From the NCBI RefSeq assembly GCF_900636515.1, contig NZ_LR134287.1, positions 1 through 64,000 on the forward strand: a stretch of DNA of 64,000 nt. Reading direction: 5' to 3'. Under the pieces are notes generated by a model. That model was not told where the DNA came from. It saw nothing but the letters and a program-made list of their open reading frames with translations, and ran no database searches. A program made the position numbers and the translations under genes. Position 1 is the stretch's first letter; each line of letters starts with the position of its first letter. Positions 17,209-27,140 of the stretch are shown here, in pieces. The stretch comes from Neisseria animalis (lineage in GTDB: Bacteria; Pseudomonadota; Gammaproteobacteria; Burkholderiales; Neisseriaceae).

Positions 17209-18750
17209 TTAAACAGGTAGGGTGGGTGTAAACCCACCATTTAAAATTTCAGACGGCATCGGCATATTGTTTGTAATCAAACATACAGAGCAGTTTTTTG
17301 TATTCAGTACTTTTTTATCATCAAAATTTTTAAGGTAGTCAATGATTTCATTTTTAGCAAGTTGATCATACCAAATACCCCAAGCAATTGCTCCATTTTT
17401 ATATGTTGCAGAAATATTTTCATCATCTATGATATTTTGAATAGAGGAGTGCTTATTCTTACAGGATGTTTTTGCATCTTTAATCAAATGTTCTAATTTA
17501 TATTTTTGTTGTTCTTTTAATCTGTTCTCTTCCGTAATTTCCGCACAAATCCTACTGAACCCATAAATGGGGAAATATTGGGTAGACGTTATTTTCTGCT
17601 TATTGATTAAACTTAATATTTGCGAATCTTCTTCCTCAATAATTTTAAAATAGTTAGACATCATTTCAGAAGTTGTTTGGTATTCATATTTAATAGTTTT
17701 GCTTGAACCAATAGCAACTACTTTATCACTATTGTTCAAGCTATCCATATCTTCCGTAAAGTTAACTTTAATGCTACCACCCGCATAGATTTCTTTCGCT
17801 ATTGATTGGAATTTACGAACATCCATTGCTGAAATCGGTAAAGTTAATGACGCAAGGGCCTTATAAATCTGGGAAAAATCATCTGTCTTTATTTTATTAA
17901 TCCGTATGGTTGCAAATCCTTCTATATCAATATCATGTTCAACAATATCTTGATTTGCGGAACCGGCTTCGTATTCCACAAGTAGAAAATTGCTTCGGAT
18001 TTTTCTGGCAGTATCAGAATTAGGCTCTACATAGGTAAAAATTGTTTTTAAGATTTCTTTGATGTTTTCATCTCCAACGTTATATCCTAAGAATATAATC
18101 GGATTGTGGATAAAAAGAGATAGAAGCTGAGCCCTGATAAGCTCATATTTTTCTTTAAATTTTTCATAATCCGTTTTCGTGATGATGATTTTTGACGGAT
18201 TATCGACGCATCCGTGTATTTTATATATTGAGCCATAGGGGTTACTTAGAAGAATATCATTACCAATCAGTGGGTTAAATTCAAAAATATCCTGTGCCAA
18301 TTTGTCATAATTCGTTGTGATAATCGAGCCGACATTCTTTCTTGCTTTTTTCAATTCTTCTAATTCTATATTTGTATTTTTTCTATATTTCAGCTCAGTA
18401 AGGAGTTTGGATATATAAATTTTAAACCTGCTTGACGGCTTGCCTAAACGCATGCTGTTAAAAAATTCATTATTTATATCTTGAAAATTTCCATCGGGGT
18501 CTTTTTCTAGGACTTCATCAAACTTCTTTTGTAATTCTTCTGCAATTGCTTCGTATTTGAAATTTCCATTTTCCACATTTCGTGATTTTATATTCAGATA
18601 TTCCCTGTCGTCCCCAAATAAACCAAACGCAATTTTGGATAACAATCCATCCCAAGTATATGAATTCTCTAAATATCTCAAACTCATACCTGCTCCAATA
18701 AATAAAACCGGATGGTTTGTATATGTGGACATGAATTCTTGTACATTCAT
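17209..18750 (-). CDS. SIR2-domain protein, candidate anti-phage NADase
   Basis: A 513-residue soluble protein with a SIR2-like NAD-binding domain in its first 270 residues: FIGAGMS at 17-23 (Gly-rich NAD loop), TTNYDKL near 144-150, the IHG motif near 178 carrying the likely catalytic His, and IIFLGYNVGDENI further on. Such SIR2_2-type proteins commonly act in bacterial defence by depleting NAD during phage infection. The C-terminal half is helical and matches no family I recognise; it may be the sensor. The gene is strikingly AT-rich compared with its neighbours, a sign of recent transfer. The last nine residues (GGFTPTLPV) are encoded by the flanking 22-bp repeat, so the original end may have been replaced. 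Function is inferred from the domain. Confidence 0.75.
   Translation of the reverse strand: MNVQEFMSTYTNHPVLFIGAGMSLRYLENSYTWDGLLSKIAFGLFGDDREYLNIKSRNVENGNFKYEAIAEELQKKFDEVLEKDPDGNFQDINNEFFNSMRLGKPSSRFKIYISKLLTELKYRKNTNIELEELKKARKNVGSIITTNYDKLAQDIFEFNPLIGNDILLSNPYGSIYKIHGCVDNPSKIIITKTDYEKFKEKYELIRAQLLSLFIHNPIIFLGYNVGDENIKEILKTIFTYVEPNSDTARKIRSNFLLVEYEAGSANQDIVEHDIDIEGFATIRINKIKTDDFSQIYKALASLTLPISAMDVRKFQSIAKEIYAGGSIKVNFTEDMDSLNNSDKVVAIGSSKTIKYEYQTTSEMMSNYFKIIEEEDSQILSLINKQKITSTQYFPIYGFSRICAEITEENRLKEQQKYKLEHLIKDAKTSCKNKHSSIQNIIDDENISATYKNGAIAWGIWYDQLAKNEIIDYLKNFDDKKVLNTKNCSVCLITNNMPMPSEILNGGFTPTLPV
17217..17238 (+). repeat. 22-bp inverted repeat, left flank of SIR2 cassette
   Basis: Begins GTAGGGTGGGTGTAAACC. 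Its exact reverse complement lies at 18786-18807, and the match continues inward for seven more bases with one mismatch. It overlaps the 3' end of the SIR2 gene. Confidence 0.85.
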
Positions 18751-18785
18751 AATTTTTGATTCCTGTAATGTATTTATATTTAAAC

Positions 18786-18807
18786 GGTGGGTTTACACCC
18801 ACCCTAC
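18786..18807 (-). repeat. 22-bp inverted repeat, right flank of SIR2 cassette
   Basis: Exact reverse complement of 17217-17238. It lies 36 bases upstream of the SIR2 start codon and 25 bases from the end of tex. Confidence 0.85.
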
Positions 18808-18831
18808 GAGTTATATTTTTCAGGCAACCGT

Positions 18832-21120
18832 TTATCTTTTCAACTTCGCAAACGCATCCGCCATCGCGCTGTTTTGCGGGGCTTTTTCCCTTTGCGCTTT
18901 GTTTGGCTGTCCGCCGCGTCTTCCGTTTGGCAAACTTGAATTTGCAGACGGCCTGTCGCTGCGTTTGGTTTGCACGCCGGGTTCGTCGTCCAAGCGCATG
19001 GTAAGGGCGATGCGTTTGCGGGCGGCATCCACTTCCAGCACTTTCACTTTTACCACGTCCCCCGCTTTGACGACTTCGCGCGGGTCTTGTACGAATTTGT
19101 CCGACAGGGCGGAGATGTGGACGAGGCCGTCTTGGTGCACGCCGATGTCGACGAATGCGCCGAAGTTGGCGACGTTGGAAACCACGCCTTCCAAAATCAT
19201 ACCGGGTTGCAGGTCTTTGATTTCGTTGATGCCTTCGGCGAAGGTGGCCGTCTGGAACTCGCCGCGCGGGTCGCGGCCGGGTTTTTCGAGTTCGGCCAAG
19301 ATGTCGAGGATGGTGGGCAGGCCGAATTGTTCGGTGGTGTAGCCGGCGGGTTTGATTTGTTTGATTTTTTCGCGGTTGCCGATGAGGTCGGCGGCTTTGA
19401 TTTGCAAGTCGTCCAGCATTTTGGCGACGACGGGGTAGGCTTCGGGGTGGACGGCGGATGCGTCGAGCGGTTCTTTGCCGCCGTTGATGCGCAGGAAGCC
19501 TGCGGCCTGTTCGAAGGTTTTTTCGCCGAGGCGCGGTACTTTGAGGAGCTTTTTGCGGCTGTCGAACGCACCGTTTTCGTCGCGGTAGGCAACGATGTTT
19601 TGCGCGAGCGTGCTGTTGAGGCCGGAGATGCGGGCGAGCAGCGGGGCGGAGGCGGTGTTCACGTCTACGCCGACGGCGTTCACGCAGTCTTCCACCACGG
19701 CATCAAGCGATTTGGCGAGCTGGCTTTGGTTCACATCGTGCTGGTATTGGCCGACGCCGATGGATTTGGGGTCGATTTTGACGAGTTCGGCCAGCGGGTC
19801 TTGCAGGCGGCGGGCGATGGAGACGGCGCCGCGCAGGGAAACGTCTAAATCGGGGAATTCTTTGGCGGCGGGTTCGGAGGCGGAATAGATGGATGCGCCC
19901 GCTTCGGAAACGACGATTTTGTGTAAGTCCGTTTCAGACAGGCCTTTAATCAACTCCCCCGCCAGTTTGTCGGTTTCGCGGCTGGCGGTGCCGTTGCCGA
20001 TGGCGATGAGTTTCACGCCGTGCTGTTTAATCAGGCGGGCGAGTGTGGCGAGCATTTGGTTTTCTTGGTGGAGATAGACGATGACGGTGTCCAGCAACTT
20101 GCCGGTGTCGTCCACCACCGCGCATTTCACGCCGTTGCGGTAGCCGGGGTCGAGGCCGAGAGTGGGCAGGCGGCCGGCGGGGGCGGCAAGAAGCAGGTCT
20201 TTGAGGTTGCGGGCGAATACGGTAATCGCGTCGGTGTCGGCCTGCTCTTTCAGACGGCCCAGGGCTTCGAGTTCGAGCGAAAGGAAGATTTTGGCACGCC
20301 ATGTCAGGCGCACGGTGTCGCGCAGCCACTTATGGCCGTCTGAAATATTAAAGTGCGCGGCGATGATTTTTTCGTATTCGCTCTGCTCGGTAATCGGGGT
20401 TTCGTCAGGCTGGTATTTGAGGGCGATTTGCAGGATTTCTTCGTTGCGGCCGCGCAAAACAGCCAATGCGCGGTGGCTGGGCATGGCGCGTACGGCTTCG
20501 CGGTGGTCGAAATAATCGGCGAATTTTCCGCCTTCGGTTTCTTTGCCCGCCACCACTTGCGCGTGGATTTCGGCTTCGTTCCACAGTTTTTCGCGCAAAC
20601 GGCCGATGAGCTCGGCATCTTCGGCAAACTGTTCCATCAAAATCGCGCGTGCGCCGTCAAGCGCGGCTTTGCTGTCGGGTACGTTTTCGTTCAGATAGGC
20701 TTCTGCGGCGGTCTCCACGTCTTGCGGCTGCTCGTCCAACAACCAATCGGCCAAGGGCTGCAAACCGTGTTCGCGGGCAATCTGCGCTTTGGTGCGGCGT
20801 TTGGGTTTGTAGGGCAGATAGAGGTCTTCCAGCGCGGTTTTGTTGTCGGTTTCTTCAATGGCCGTCTGCAATTCGGGCGTGAGTTTGCCTTGTTCTTCAA
20901 TGGATTTGAGCACGGTTGCTTTACGCGCTTCCAGCTCGCGCAGGTAGGTGAGGCGTTCTTCCAAATGGCGTAATTGCGTGTCGTCCAGCCCGCCGGTGGC
21001 TTCTTTGCGGTAGCGGGCGATAAAGGGCACGGTGGCACCGTCGTCGAGCATTTCGACGGCGGCGGTGATTTGGGCGGCGGTGGCGGAAAGTTCGGCGGCA
21101 AGAATTTGAATAATGTTCAT
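18832..21120 (-). CDS. tex: Tex / YhgF-like RNA-binding transcription accessory protein
   Basis: A 762-residue cytoplasmic protein of the Tex family, implicated in transcription and RNA metabolism. The N-terminal helical domain contains [21 protein letters not shown], a strong signature. A YqgF-like RNase H fold follows ([19 protein letters not shown]), then helix-hairpin-helix segments ([19 protein letters not shown]), and a C-terminal S1 domain ([19 protein letters not shown], near 640-710). A short Arg/Lys-rich tail ends the protein. Length is typical. It starts with ATG at 21120 and is transcribed alone. Confidence 0.95.
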   Translation of the reverse strand: MNIIQILAAELSATAAQITAAVEMLDDGATVPFIARYRKEATGGLDDTQLRHLEERLTYLRELEARKATVLKSIEEQGKLTPELQTAIEETDNKTALEDLYLPYKPKRRTKAQIAREHGLQPLADWLLDEQPQDVETAAEAYLNENVPDSKAALDGARAILMEQFAEDAELIGRLREKLWNEAEIHAQVVAGKETEGGKFADYFDHREAVRAMPSHRALAVLRGRNEEILQIALKYQPDETPITEQSEYEKIIAAHFNISDGHKWLRDTVRLTWRAKIFLSLELEALGRLKEQADTDAITVFARNLKDLLLAAPAGRLPTLGLDPGYRNGVKCAVVDDTGKLLDTVIVYLHQENQMLATLARLIKQHGVKLIAIGNGTASRETDKLAGELIKGLSETDLHKIVVSEAGASIYSASEPAAKEFPDLDVSLRGAVSIARRLQDPLAELVKIDPKSIGVGQYQHDVNQSQLAKSLDAVVEDCVNAVGVDVNTASAPLLARISGLNSTLAQNIVAYRDENGAFDSRKKLLKVPRLGEKTFEQAAGFLRINGGKEPLDASAVHPEAYPVVAKMLDDLQIKAADLIGNREKIKQIKPAGYTTEQFGLPTILDILAELEKPGRDPRGEFQTATFAEGINEIKDLQPGMILEGVVSNVANFGAFVDIGVHQDGLVHISALSDKFVQDPREVVKAGDVVKVKVLEVDAARKRIALTMRLDDEPGVQTKRSDRPSANSSLPNGRRGGQPNKAQREKAPQNSAMADAFAKLKR

Positions 21121-21369
21121 AACTGGTTAGGGTATTGAAAATAGAAAACAGATACGTCCTGTCCGGCATTGTTCCGGCAATCCGCAGCGGATGTCATGCC
21201 GTAACCAATACGGTTGGCGTATCGGGCAAATCGAGTAAAACAGCAAGCATAATCAGATTGGCGGTATTTGTCATCTCCGTATGCAGCCGTCTGCAAAAAG
21301 CCGTCTGCAAATCCGGAAAATGCAGACGGCCTGTTGGGAAAAGCCGCTCGGGTGGCCGTATCAACCGTA

Positions 21370-22374
21370 TCAACGCAAAACGGTTTTCGCCCAACGGGAA
21401 ATCCATTGTTTTTGTTTGCTGTCAATCTCGGCCCTGCTCGGAGAGTCGCTGCTTTCCGGTATGCGGGCAAACTTGAATACTTCGGGCAGGGGCGTACCTT
21501 TTACGGCAGGATAAACCCACATTTCAGACGGTATTGCCTGCTGCACTTCTTTGCTTTGCAACCATTGCACCAGTTTTGCCGCCAATTCCGGCTGCTTCGC
21601 ACCGTTCAATACTGCCGCACCTTCCACCTGACGGAATACGCCGCCTTTCAGAAACAAGTTGCCGGTAGGCGGTTCGCTGTATTTTCCTTTGCTGTAAAAC
21701 ACTTCGGCCGCGGGGCTGGTGGCATAGCTGACAATCAGCGGATATGCACCGCCGTTGTGGGTAAAATCGGTGTAGTAAGCGTCGCTCCAGCTCTTGGCAA
21801 TTTTCACCCCGTTGCCGCGCATGGCCGCCCACCATTTGAATGCGCCTTCCTCTCCCATGCCGCCGATATTGGCCAACAAAAATGCCAATCCGGGGCTGGA
21901 GGTTGTGGGGCTGGGCGTTACCAACAGATTTTTATACTGCGGCTTGGTTAAATCTTGCAAAGAGCGCGGCAACGGCAATTTGTGCCGTTCAAACCATTTT
22001 TTATCGTAATTCAGCACCACATAAGCATAATCCACCGCCGGTATCGCCGGCATCGCGGCATCCAACGGGCGCGAACGCGGCTGCCCCGCAGCCAGAATAC
22101 CTGCCTGCCGTGCCTTACCGATACCGGCGTTATCCAATCCGTACACCGCATCGGCAATCGGTTTGGCTTTGCTTAAAATCAGCTTGTTAATCATCTCGTT
22201 GCCGCTGCCCACTTTAATCACGGCAACCTTGGCATCATGCTGCCGTTCAAACGCCGCCAAAGCCTGATCCGGCAGAGAAAACGAGCCGTGTACCGCCAAG
22301 CGTACCTCGGTTTGCGCCCATGCGCCGGCTGCGGCAAACAACACGGCCAAGCCCGCCAACAATTTCCGTTTCAC
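21370..22374 (-). CDS. thiB: Thiamine ABC transporter substrate-binding protein
   Basis: A 334-residue periplasmic binding protein with a cleavable signal peptide (residues 1-20, ending AGAWA). The mature part matches the ThiB/TbpA family: GSFSLPDQALAAFE near the start, VGSGNEMINKLILSKAKPIADAVYGLDN, YAYVVLNYDKKWF and LLVTPSPTTSSPGLAFLLA. It should capture thiamine or its phosphates. No permease (ThiP) or ATPase (ThiQ) gene lies beside it, so partners must be encoded elsewhere. No TPP riboswitch was recognised in the short upstream gap. A general iron or sulfate binding protein is less likely given the match to the thiamine family. Confidence 0.85.
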   Translation of the reverse strand: MKRKLLAGLAVLFAAAGAWAQTEVRLAVHGSFSLPDQALAAFERQHDAKVAVIKVGSGNEMINKLILSKAKPIADAVYGLDNAGIGKARQAGILAAGQPRSRPLDAAMPAIPAVDYAYVVLNYDKKWFERHKLPLPRSLQDLTKPQYKNLLVTPSPTTSSPGLAFLLANIGGMGEEGAFKWWAAMRGNGVKIAKSWSDAYYTDFTHNGGAYPLIVSYATSPAAEVFYSKGKYSEPPTGNLFLKGGVFRQVEGAAVLNGAKQPELAAKLVQWLQSKEVQQAIPSEMWVYPAVKGTPLPEVFKFARIPESSDSPSRAEIDSKQKQWISRWAKTVLR

Positions 22375-22447
22375 AATAACTCCTTTGATAGGTTCTTCCC
22401 GATTCGGGTATCATCATACCAAATATTTGTCCGCACGAAACCCTACC

Positions 22448-23095
22448 ATGACCCGACCCGTTTGGCTGTTCGACCTCGACAACACGCTGCACCATGCCGA
22501 TGCCGGTATCTTTACCCTCATCAACCGCGCCATGACCGATTACATCGCAGGCCGTCTGCAAATCGATACTGCCGCCGCCTCGCACCTGCGCCAAGATTAT
22601 TGGCACAAATACGGCGCAACACTGGCCGGACTGCAAATCCACCACCCTGAAATCGACATCAGCGAATTTCTGCGTGCCAGCCACCCGATTGCCGACCTGC
22701 TGGCCGCACTGGTTCCCGTAAACGGCACGGCAGAAACATTAAGCCGTCTGCAAGGACGCAAAGCCGTCTTTTCCAACGGCCCGTCTTTTTATGTACAGGC
22801 AATCGTCGGCGCACTCGGTTTGCACAAGCAATTCGACCGCCTGCTGGGTACGGACGATTTCGGCCTGCTCTACAAACCGCACCCGCAAGCCTATCAAACC
22901 GTCTGCCGCCTGCTTAGCAGCGCGCCCGAACAATGTATCATGGTGGACGACAGCGCCGACAACCTGCACGCCGCAAAAATACTGGGTATGCAAACCGTAT
23001 GGTTCAGCGCACACGCCCACAACCTGCCGTTTGTCGACTTTGCCGCTGCCGACATGCACGCGCTGGCAGAATGGGGCATACGCAAAATCGGGTAA
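22448..23095 (+). CDS. HAD-superfamily pyrimidine 5'-nucleotidase-like phosphatase
   Basis: A 215-residue soluble HAD hydrolase. Motif I is FDLDNTL (residues 8-14) with nucleophile Asp9 and acid/base Asp11. Motif II is FSNGP near 110, motif III Lys in LLYKPHP near 142, and motif IV IMVDDSADNL near 160. The DLDNTLH start and long alpha cap fit the bacterial pyrimidine 5'-nucleotidase (SDT1-like) subfamily, which dephosphorylates nucleotides. The start at 22448 places motif I at the usual position; the earlier ATG at 22385 would add 21 unlikely residues. It is divergent from thiB, and the exact substrate is not determinable. Confidence 0.8.
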   Translation: MTRPVWLFDLDNTLHHADAGIFTLINRAMTDYIAGRLQIDTAAASHLRQDYWHKYGATLAGLQIHHPEIDISEFLRASHPIADLLAALVPVNGTAETLSRLQGRKAVFSNGPSFYVQAIVGALGLHKQFDRLLGTDDFGLLYKPHPQAYQTVCRLLSSAPEQCIMVDDSADNLHAAKILGMQTVWFSAHAHNLPFVDFAAADMHALAEWGIRKIG

Positions 23096-23202
23096 GGTAA
23101 GTAGGAATAACGCTGCAAATTCATTACAATAAACATAATTTCCCAACACGGCGGATACCGGCATCGGCCGGCTGCCCACCCTCATCATTTTTAGGACACA
23201 CC

Positions 23203-23454
23203 ATGCGTTACCCAGCCCTGCTTCTCGCCGCCGCCGTCCTTTCCGGCTGCGCGTGGGAAACCTACCAAAATGCCGAAGGCAAAACCACACTGCGCCCGAA
23301 ATACGAAAAAGGCGCGCGTGTTTACTACCAAGACGGCACATACTCTCCCAATATGAACTACAACCAATACCGCCCCGAGCCGCACGCCGTCAAGCCCGCA
23401 CCGGACAGCCAACACGAAGTCCGCAGGACAACATGGGAAAAACCCTCAAAATAA
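23203..23454 (+). CDS. Small predicted lipoprotein
   Basis: An 83-residue protein with a lipoprotein signal: hydrophobic residues 5-13, then LSGC with Cys16 as the acylation site. The mature part of 68 residues is Tyr-, Pro- and Lys-rich (YYQDGTYSPNMNYNQYRPEP) and lacks a recognised domain. Neisseria species carry small conserved lipoproteins of this kind; no function is known to me. An AGGA-type ribosome binding site precedes the ATG. It lies between the HAD gene and glmU, 81 bases before the latter. Confidence 0.65.
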   Translation: MRYPALLLAAAVLSGCAWETYQNAEGKTTLRPKYEKGARVYYQDGTYSPNMNYNQYRPEPHAVKPAPDSQHEVRRTTWEKPSK

Positions 23455-23535
23455 CCCCTCATGCCGTTTGAAACACACAACCGACACATTTGCAGACGGC
23501 ATACCGACAGCCCAAACGTAACGAAAGTAACCGAA

Positions 23536-24900
23536 ATGACCCAAAACCTGCACATCGTCATCCTCGCCGCCGGCAAAGGCACGCGCATGTATTCCAAAAT
23601 GCCGAAAGTGCTGCACGAAATCGGCGGCAAACCAATGGTGGCGCGCGTGATTGACACCGCCGCCGAACTGAATCCCGACAGCATCTGCGTGGTAATCGGC
23701 CACGGCAAAGAGCAAGTATTGGAAAAAGTAAAACGCGATGTGGTATGGGTGGAGCAGACCGAACAGCTCGGCACCGGCCACGCCGTCAAAACCGCACTGC
23801 CGCACCTGCCGGAAGAAGGCCGCACGTTGGTACTCTACGGCGACGTGCCGCTGACCGATACCGCGACCCTGCAAGCCCTGCTCGATGCTGCGGGCAGCGA
23901 AGTCGGCCTCTTGACCGACGTACTCGACAACCCCACCGGCTACGGCCGCATCATCCGCGAAGGCGGAAAAGTGGTTGCCATCGTTGAAGAAAAAGACGCG
24001 GATGCCGCACAAAAAGCAGTCAAAGAAACCAATACCGGCATTTTGGTGCTGCCCAATGCCAAACTCGCAGGCTGGCTGAACAGCCTCTCCAGCAACAACG
24101 CCCAAGGCGAATACTACCTCACCGACCTGATCGCGCTGGCCAATGCAGACGGCATCGCCGTACACCCCGTACAAGTGCGCGCCTCTCATCTGGCGGCCGG
24201 TGTCAACAATAAAGTGCAACTGGCCGAACTCGAGCGCATTTTCCAAACCGAACAGGCGCAAGCGCTGCTCAAAGCCGGCGTAACCCTGCGCGACCCTGCC
24301 CGTTTTGATTTGAGAGGCCGTCTGAAACACGGTCAGGACGTGGTGATTGATGTCAATGTTGTGATTGAGGGCGATGTGGAAATCGGCGATGATGTGGAAA
24401 TCGGTGCCAACTGCGTGATTAAAAATGCCAAAATCGCCTCCGGCAGCAAAATCGCCCCGTTCTCATCATTGGAAGACTGCGAAGTCGGCGAAAACAACGT
24501 CATCGGCCCGTACGCCCGTTTGCGCCCGCAAGCGAAACTGGCGGCAGATGTCCACATCGGCAACTTTGTCGAAGTGAAAAACGCCTCCATCGGCGCAGGC
24601 ACCAAAGCCAACCACCTCACCTACATCGGCGATGCGGAAGTCGGCAGCAAAACCAACTTCGGCGCAGGCACCATCATTGCCAACTACGACGGCGTGAACA
24701 AACACAAAACCGTTATCGGCGACGAAGTGCGCATCGGCTCCAACAGCGTTTTGGTTGCGCCCGTGGTCATCGGCAACCGCGTGACCACCGGTGCGGGCAG
24801 CGCCATCAACAAAAACGTTGCAGACGGCCGTCTGGCCATTGCCCGCGCCCGCCAAACCGTGATTGAAGGCTGGGTACGTCCGGAAAAGCCCGCCAAATAA
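23536..24900 (+). CDS. glmU: Bifunctional GlmU (UDP-GlcNAc pyrophosphorylase / GlcN-1-P acetyltransferase)
   Basis: A 454-residue cytoplasmic enzyme making UDP-N-acetylglucosamine for peptidoglycan and lipooligosaccharide. The N-terminal uridyltransferase has ILAAGKGTRMYSKMPK at about residues 9-24 and LYGDVPL near 100. The C-terminal left-handed beta-helix acetyltransferase shows hexapeptide repeats (IEGDVEIGDDVEIGANCVI) and active-site residues around NFVEVKNASIG and YIGDAEVGSKTNFGAGTI. The start at 23536 (MTQNLHIV) fits the family; the longer frame runs through a DUS. It precedes glmS in the same direction, so two steps of the same pathway are adjacent. Confidence 0.96.
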   Translation: MTQNLHIVILAAGKGTRMYSKMPKVLHEIGGKPMVARVIDTAAELNPDSICVVIGHGKEQVLEKVKRDVVWVEQTEQLGTGHAVKTALPHLPEEGRTLVLYGDVPLTDTATLQALLDAAGSEVGLLTDVLDNPTGYGRIIREGGKVVAIVEEKDADAAQKAVKETNTGILVLPNAKLAGWLNSLSSNNAQGEYYLTDLIALANADGIAVHPVQVRASHLAAGVNNKVQLAELERIFQTEQAQALLKAGVTLRDPARFDLRGRLKHGQDVVIDVNVVIEGDVEIGDDVEIGANCVIKNAKIASGSKIAPFSSLEDCEVGENNVIGPYARLRPQAKLAADVHIGNFVEVKNASIGAGTKANHLTYIGDAEVGSKTNFGAGTIIANYDGVNKHKTVIGDEVRIGSNSVLVAPVVIGNRVTTGAGSAINKNVADGRLAIARARQTVIEGWVRPEKPAK

Positions 24901-24906
24901 ACCCTT

Positions 24907-24942
24907 TGCAGACGGCATAACGATTTGATGCCGTCTGCTTTT
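24907..24942 (+). terminator. DUS-pair hairpin between glmU and glmS
   Basis: TGCAGACGGCAT and ATGCCGTCTGC are inverted around a 12-base loop with T4 after the stem, 7 bases after the glmU stop codon. It could terminate or attenuate, so glmS may have its own promoter in the following 55 bases. Confidence 0.65.
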
Positions 24943-24997
24943 CAAACTGCCGGAACACGCGGCACATTGTTAACATTTTGATACTAAGGAACTGAAT

Positions 24998-26836
24998 ATG
25001 TGCGGTATCGTCGGCGCCATCCGCGCCAACCACAATGTAGTAGATTTTTTAACCGACGGCTTGAAACGTCTCGAATACCGCGGCTATGACTCTTCGGGCA
25101 TCGCCGTGCACACCGGCGAAAAAATCCGCCGCGTGCGCCGTGTCGGCCGCGTCCAACTCATGGAAGACGCAGCCCGCGAAAAAGGTATCCACGGCCACAT
25201 CGGCATCGGCCACACCCGTTGGGCGACCCACGGCGGCGTAACCGAGCCGAACGCCCACCCGCATATTTCGGGCGGCATGATTGCCGTGGTGCACAACGGC
25301 ATCATCGAAAACTTTGAAGCCGAGCGCGAACGCCTGCAAGGCTTGGGTTATGTATTCGAATCGCAAACCGATACCGAAGTCATCGCCCACAGCGTCAACC
25401 ACGAATATTCGCAAAACGGCGGCGATTTATACGCAGCCGTACAGGCAGCCACCCGAAACTTCCACGGCGCATACGCCATCGCCGTGATTTCGCAAGAAAA
25501 CACCCAAGAAATGGTGGTGGCGCGCATGGGCTGCCCGCTTTTGGTGGCATTCGGCGAACAGGAAACCTTTATTGCCTCCGACGTATCCGCCGTCATCGCC
25601 TTTACCCGCAAAATCTCCTATCTGGAAGACGGCGACATCGCTCTCTTAACCGCAGACGGCATTCAAAAGCTGATTGATAAAACCGGCGCGGAAACCAAAC
25701 GCGAAGTAAAAATGTCCGAACTGTCGCTGGCCTCACTGGAACTCGGCCCGTACAGCCACTTCATGCAGAAAGAAATCCACGAACAACCCCGCGCCATTGC
25801 CGACACCGCGGAAGTGTTCCTCGAAGGCGGCTTCGAGCCGGAAAACTTCGGAGAGAAAGCACGCGGAGTATTCAACGAAATCACCGGCATTAAGATTCTG
25901 GCCTGCGGCACGTCCTACTACTCCGCCCTGACTGCCAAATACTGGCTGGAATCCATCGCCAAAATCCCGACCGATGTCGAAATCGCCAGCGAATACCGCT
26001 ACCGCGACGTGATTGCCGATCCGAAACAGCTGGTCATCACCATTTCCCAATCCGGCGAAACGCTGGATACCATGGAAGCGTTGAAATACGCCCAGTCTCT
26101 GGGGCAAACCCACAGCCTGTCGATTTGCAACGTGATGGAATCCGCCCTGCCGCGCGAAAGCGAATTGGTGCTCTACACCCGCGCCGGCGCAGAAATCGGC
26201 GTAGCCTCCACCAAAGCCTTCACCACCCAACTGGTCGTACTCTTCGGTTTGGCGGTGACTTTGGGCAAACTGCGCGGCCACGTTTCCGACGCACAGGCAC
26301 GCCAATACGTCGAAGAATTGCGCCAACTGCCGGGCAGCATCCAGCACGTATTGAACCTTGAGCCGCAAATCGCCGCATGGGCGCAGAAATTCGCCAAGAA
26401 AAACAGTGCCTTGTTCCTCGGCCGCGGTATCCACTTCCCGATTGCCCTCGAAGGCGCGCTCAAGCTGAAAGAAATCACCTATATCCATGCCGAAGCCTAC
26501 CCGGCGGGCGAGTTGAAACACGGCCCGCTGGCACTGGTGGACGAAAATATGCCGGTCGTGGTGATTGCCCCCAACAACGTACTGCTCGACAAAGTAAAAG
26601 CCAATATGCAGGAAGTCGGCGCACGCGGCGGCGAACTGTTTGTGTTTACCGACCTCGACAGCAACTTTGCCGAAAGCGAAGGCGTACACGTTATCCGCAC
26701 GCCGCGCCATGTCGGCGTGTTGTCGCCGATTGTGCACACCATTCCGGTGCAGCTGCTCTCTTACCATGCGGCATTGGCACGCGGTACCGATGTGGACAAA
26801 CCGCGCAATTTGGCCAAATCGGTTACCGTTGAATAA
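24998..26836 (+). CDS. glmS: Glutamine-fructose-6-phosphate aminotransferase GlmS
   Basis: A 612-residue cytoplasmic enzyme that makes glucosamine-6-phosphate from fructose-6-phosphate and glutamine, the first step toward UDP-GlcNAc. Cys2 in MCGIVGAI is the glutaminase nucleophile after Met removal. [11 protein letters not shown] and GHTRWATHG are typical N-terminal signatures. Two SIS isomerase domains follow ([20 protein letters not shown], then [28 protein letters not shown]). It ends LAKSVTVE, the conserved C-terminus. Length is normal. A TAAGGAAC ribosome binding site lies before ATG. No glmS ribozyme was seen, as expected outside Gram-positives. Confidence 0.97.
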   Translation: MCGIVGAIRANHNVVDFLTDGLKRLEYRGYDSSGIAVHTGEKIRRVRRVGRVQLMEDAAREKGIHGHIGIGHTRWATHGGVTEPNAHPHISGGMIAVVHNGIIENFEAERERLQGLGYVFESQTDTEVIAHSVNHEYSQNGGDLYAAVQAATRNFHGAYAIAVISQENTQEMVVARMGCPLLVAFGEQETFIASDVSAVIAFTRKISYLEDGDIALLTADGIQKLIDKTGAETKREVKMSELSLASLELGPYSHFMQKEIHEQPRAIADTAEVFLEGGFEPENFGEKARGVFNEITGIKILACGTSYYSALTAKYWLESIAKIPTDVEIASEYRYRDVIADPKQLVITISQSGETLDTMEALKYAQSLGQTHSLSICNVMESALPRESELVLYTRAGAEIGVASTKAFTTQLVVLFGLAVTLGKLRGHVSDAQARQYVEELRQLPGSIQHVLNLEPQIAAWAQKFAKKNSALFLGRGIHFPIALEGALKLKEITYIHAEAYPAGELKHGPLALVDENMPVVVIAPNNVLLDKVKANMQEVGARGGELFVFTDLDSNFAESEGVHVIRTPRHVGVLSPIVHTIPVQLLSYHAALARGTDVDKPRNLAKSVTVE

Positions 26837-26862
26837 TCAACCTCCGCCGTGATTTGGCGCAC

Positions 26863-26900
26863 AAAGGCCGTCTGCAAATCGAAAATGCAGACGGCCTTTT
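26863..26900 (+). terminator. DUS-pair terminator after glmS
   Basis: AAAGGCCGTCTGCAAATC/GAAAATGCAGACGGCCTTTT forms a strong stem with T4, 27 bases after the glmS stop codon. Confidence 0.8.
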
Positions 26901-26916
26901 CGCATTTTCTCTTCTG

Positions 26917-27023
26917 TATAGTCGAATAAAATAAGAATGAGACAAGGCAGCGAAGCCGCAGACAGTACACATAGTACGGCAAGGCAAAGCAACGCTGTAT
27001 CATTCTTATTTTAAATGACTATA
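26917..27023 (+). repeat. Correia-like miniature element, copy c
   Basis: 107 bp, by eye identical to copy a. Located between glmS and the DUF3079 gene. Confidence 0.85.
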
Positions 27024-27140
27024 TTTGGGAAAAATCGTGCAGCCAAGCAGCAAATTCCCGTCTGTTGTCATGAAGCAGACCACCACACTCACAATTTTTA
27101 ACAAACCGCCTTCAAATCAAGTAAAACCCGCGCCGCATTT

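Noticed and set aside
18518..18802. 94-codon frame starting in the right SIR2-flanking repeat
   Set aside because: Overlaps the start of the SIR2 gene out of frame and lacks recognisable features; translation would begin inside the repeat.
22375..22447. TPP riboswitch upstream of thiB
   Set aside because: The leader is under 75 bases and lacks the conserved CUGAGA element.
24901..24997. glmS ribozyme
   Set aside because: The gap before glmS is too short and has no such fold; this riboswitch is typical of Gram-positives.
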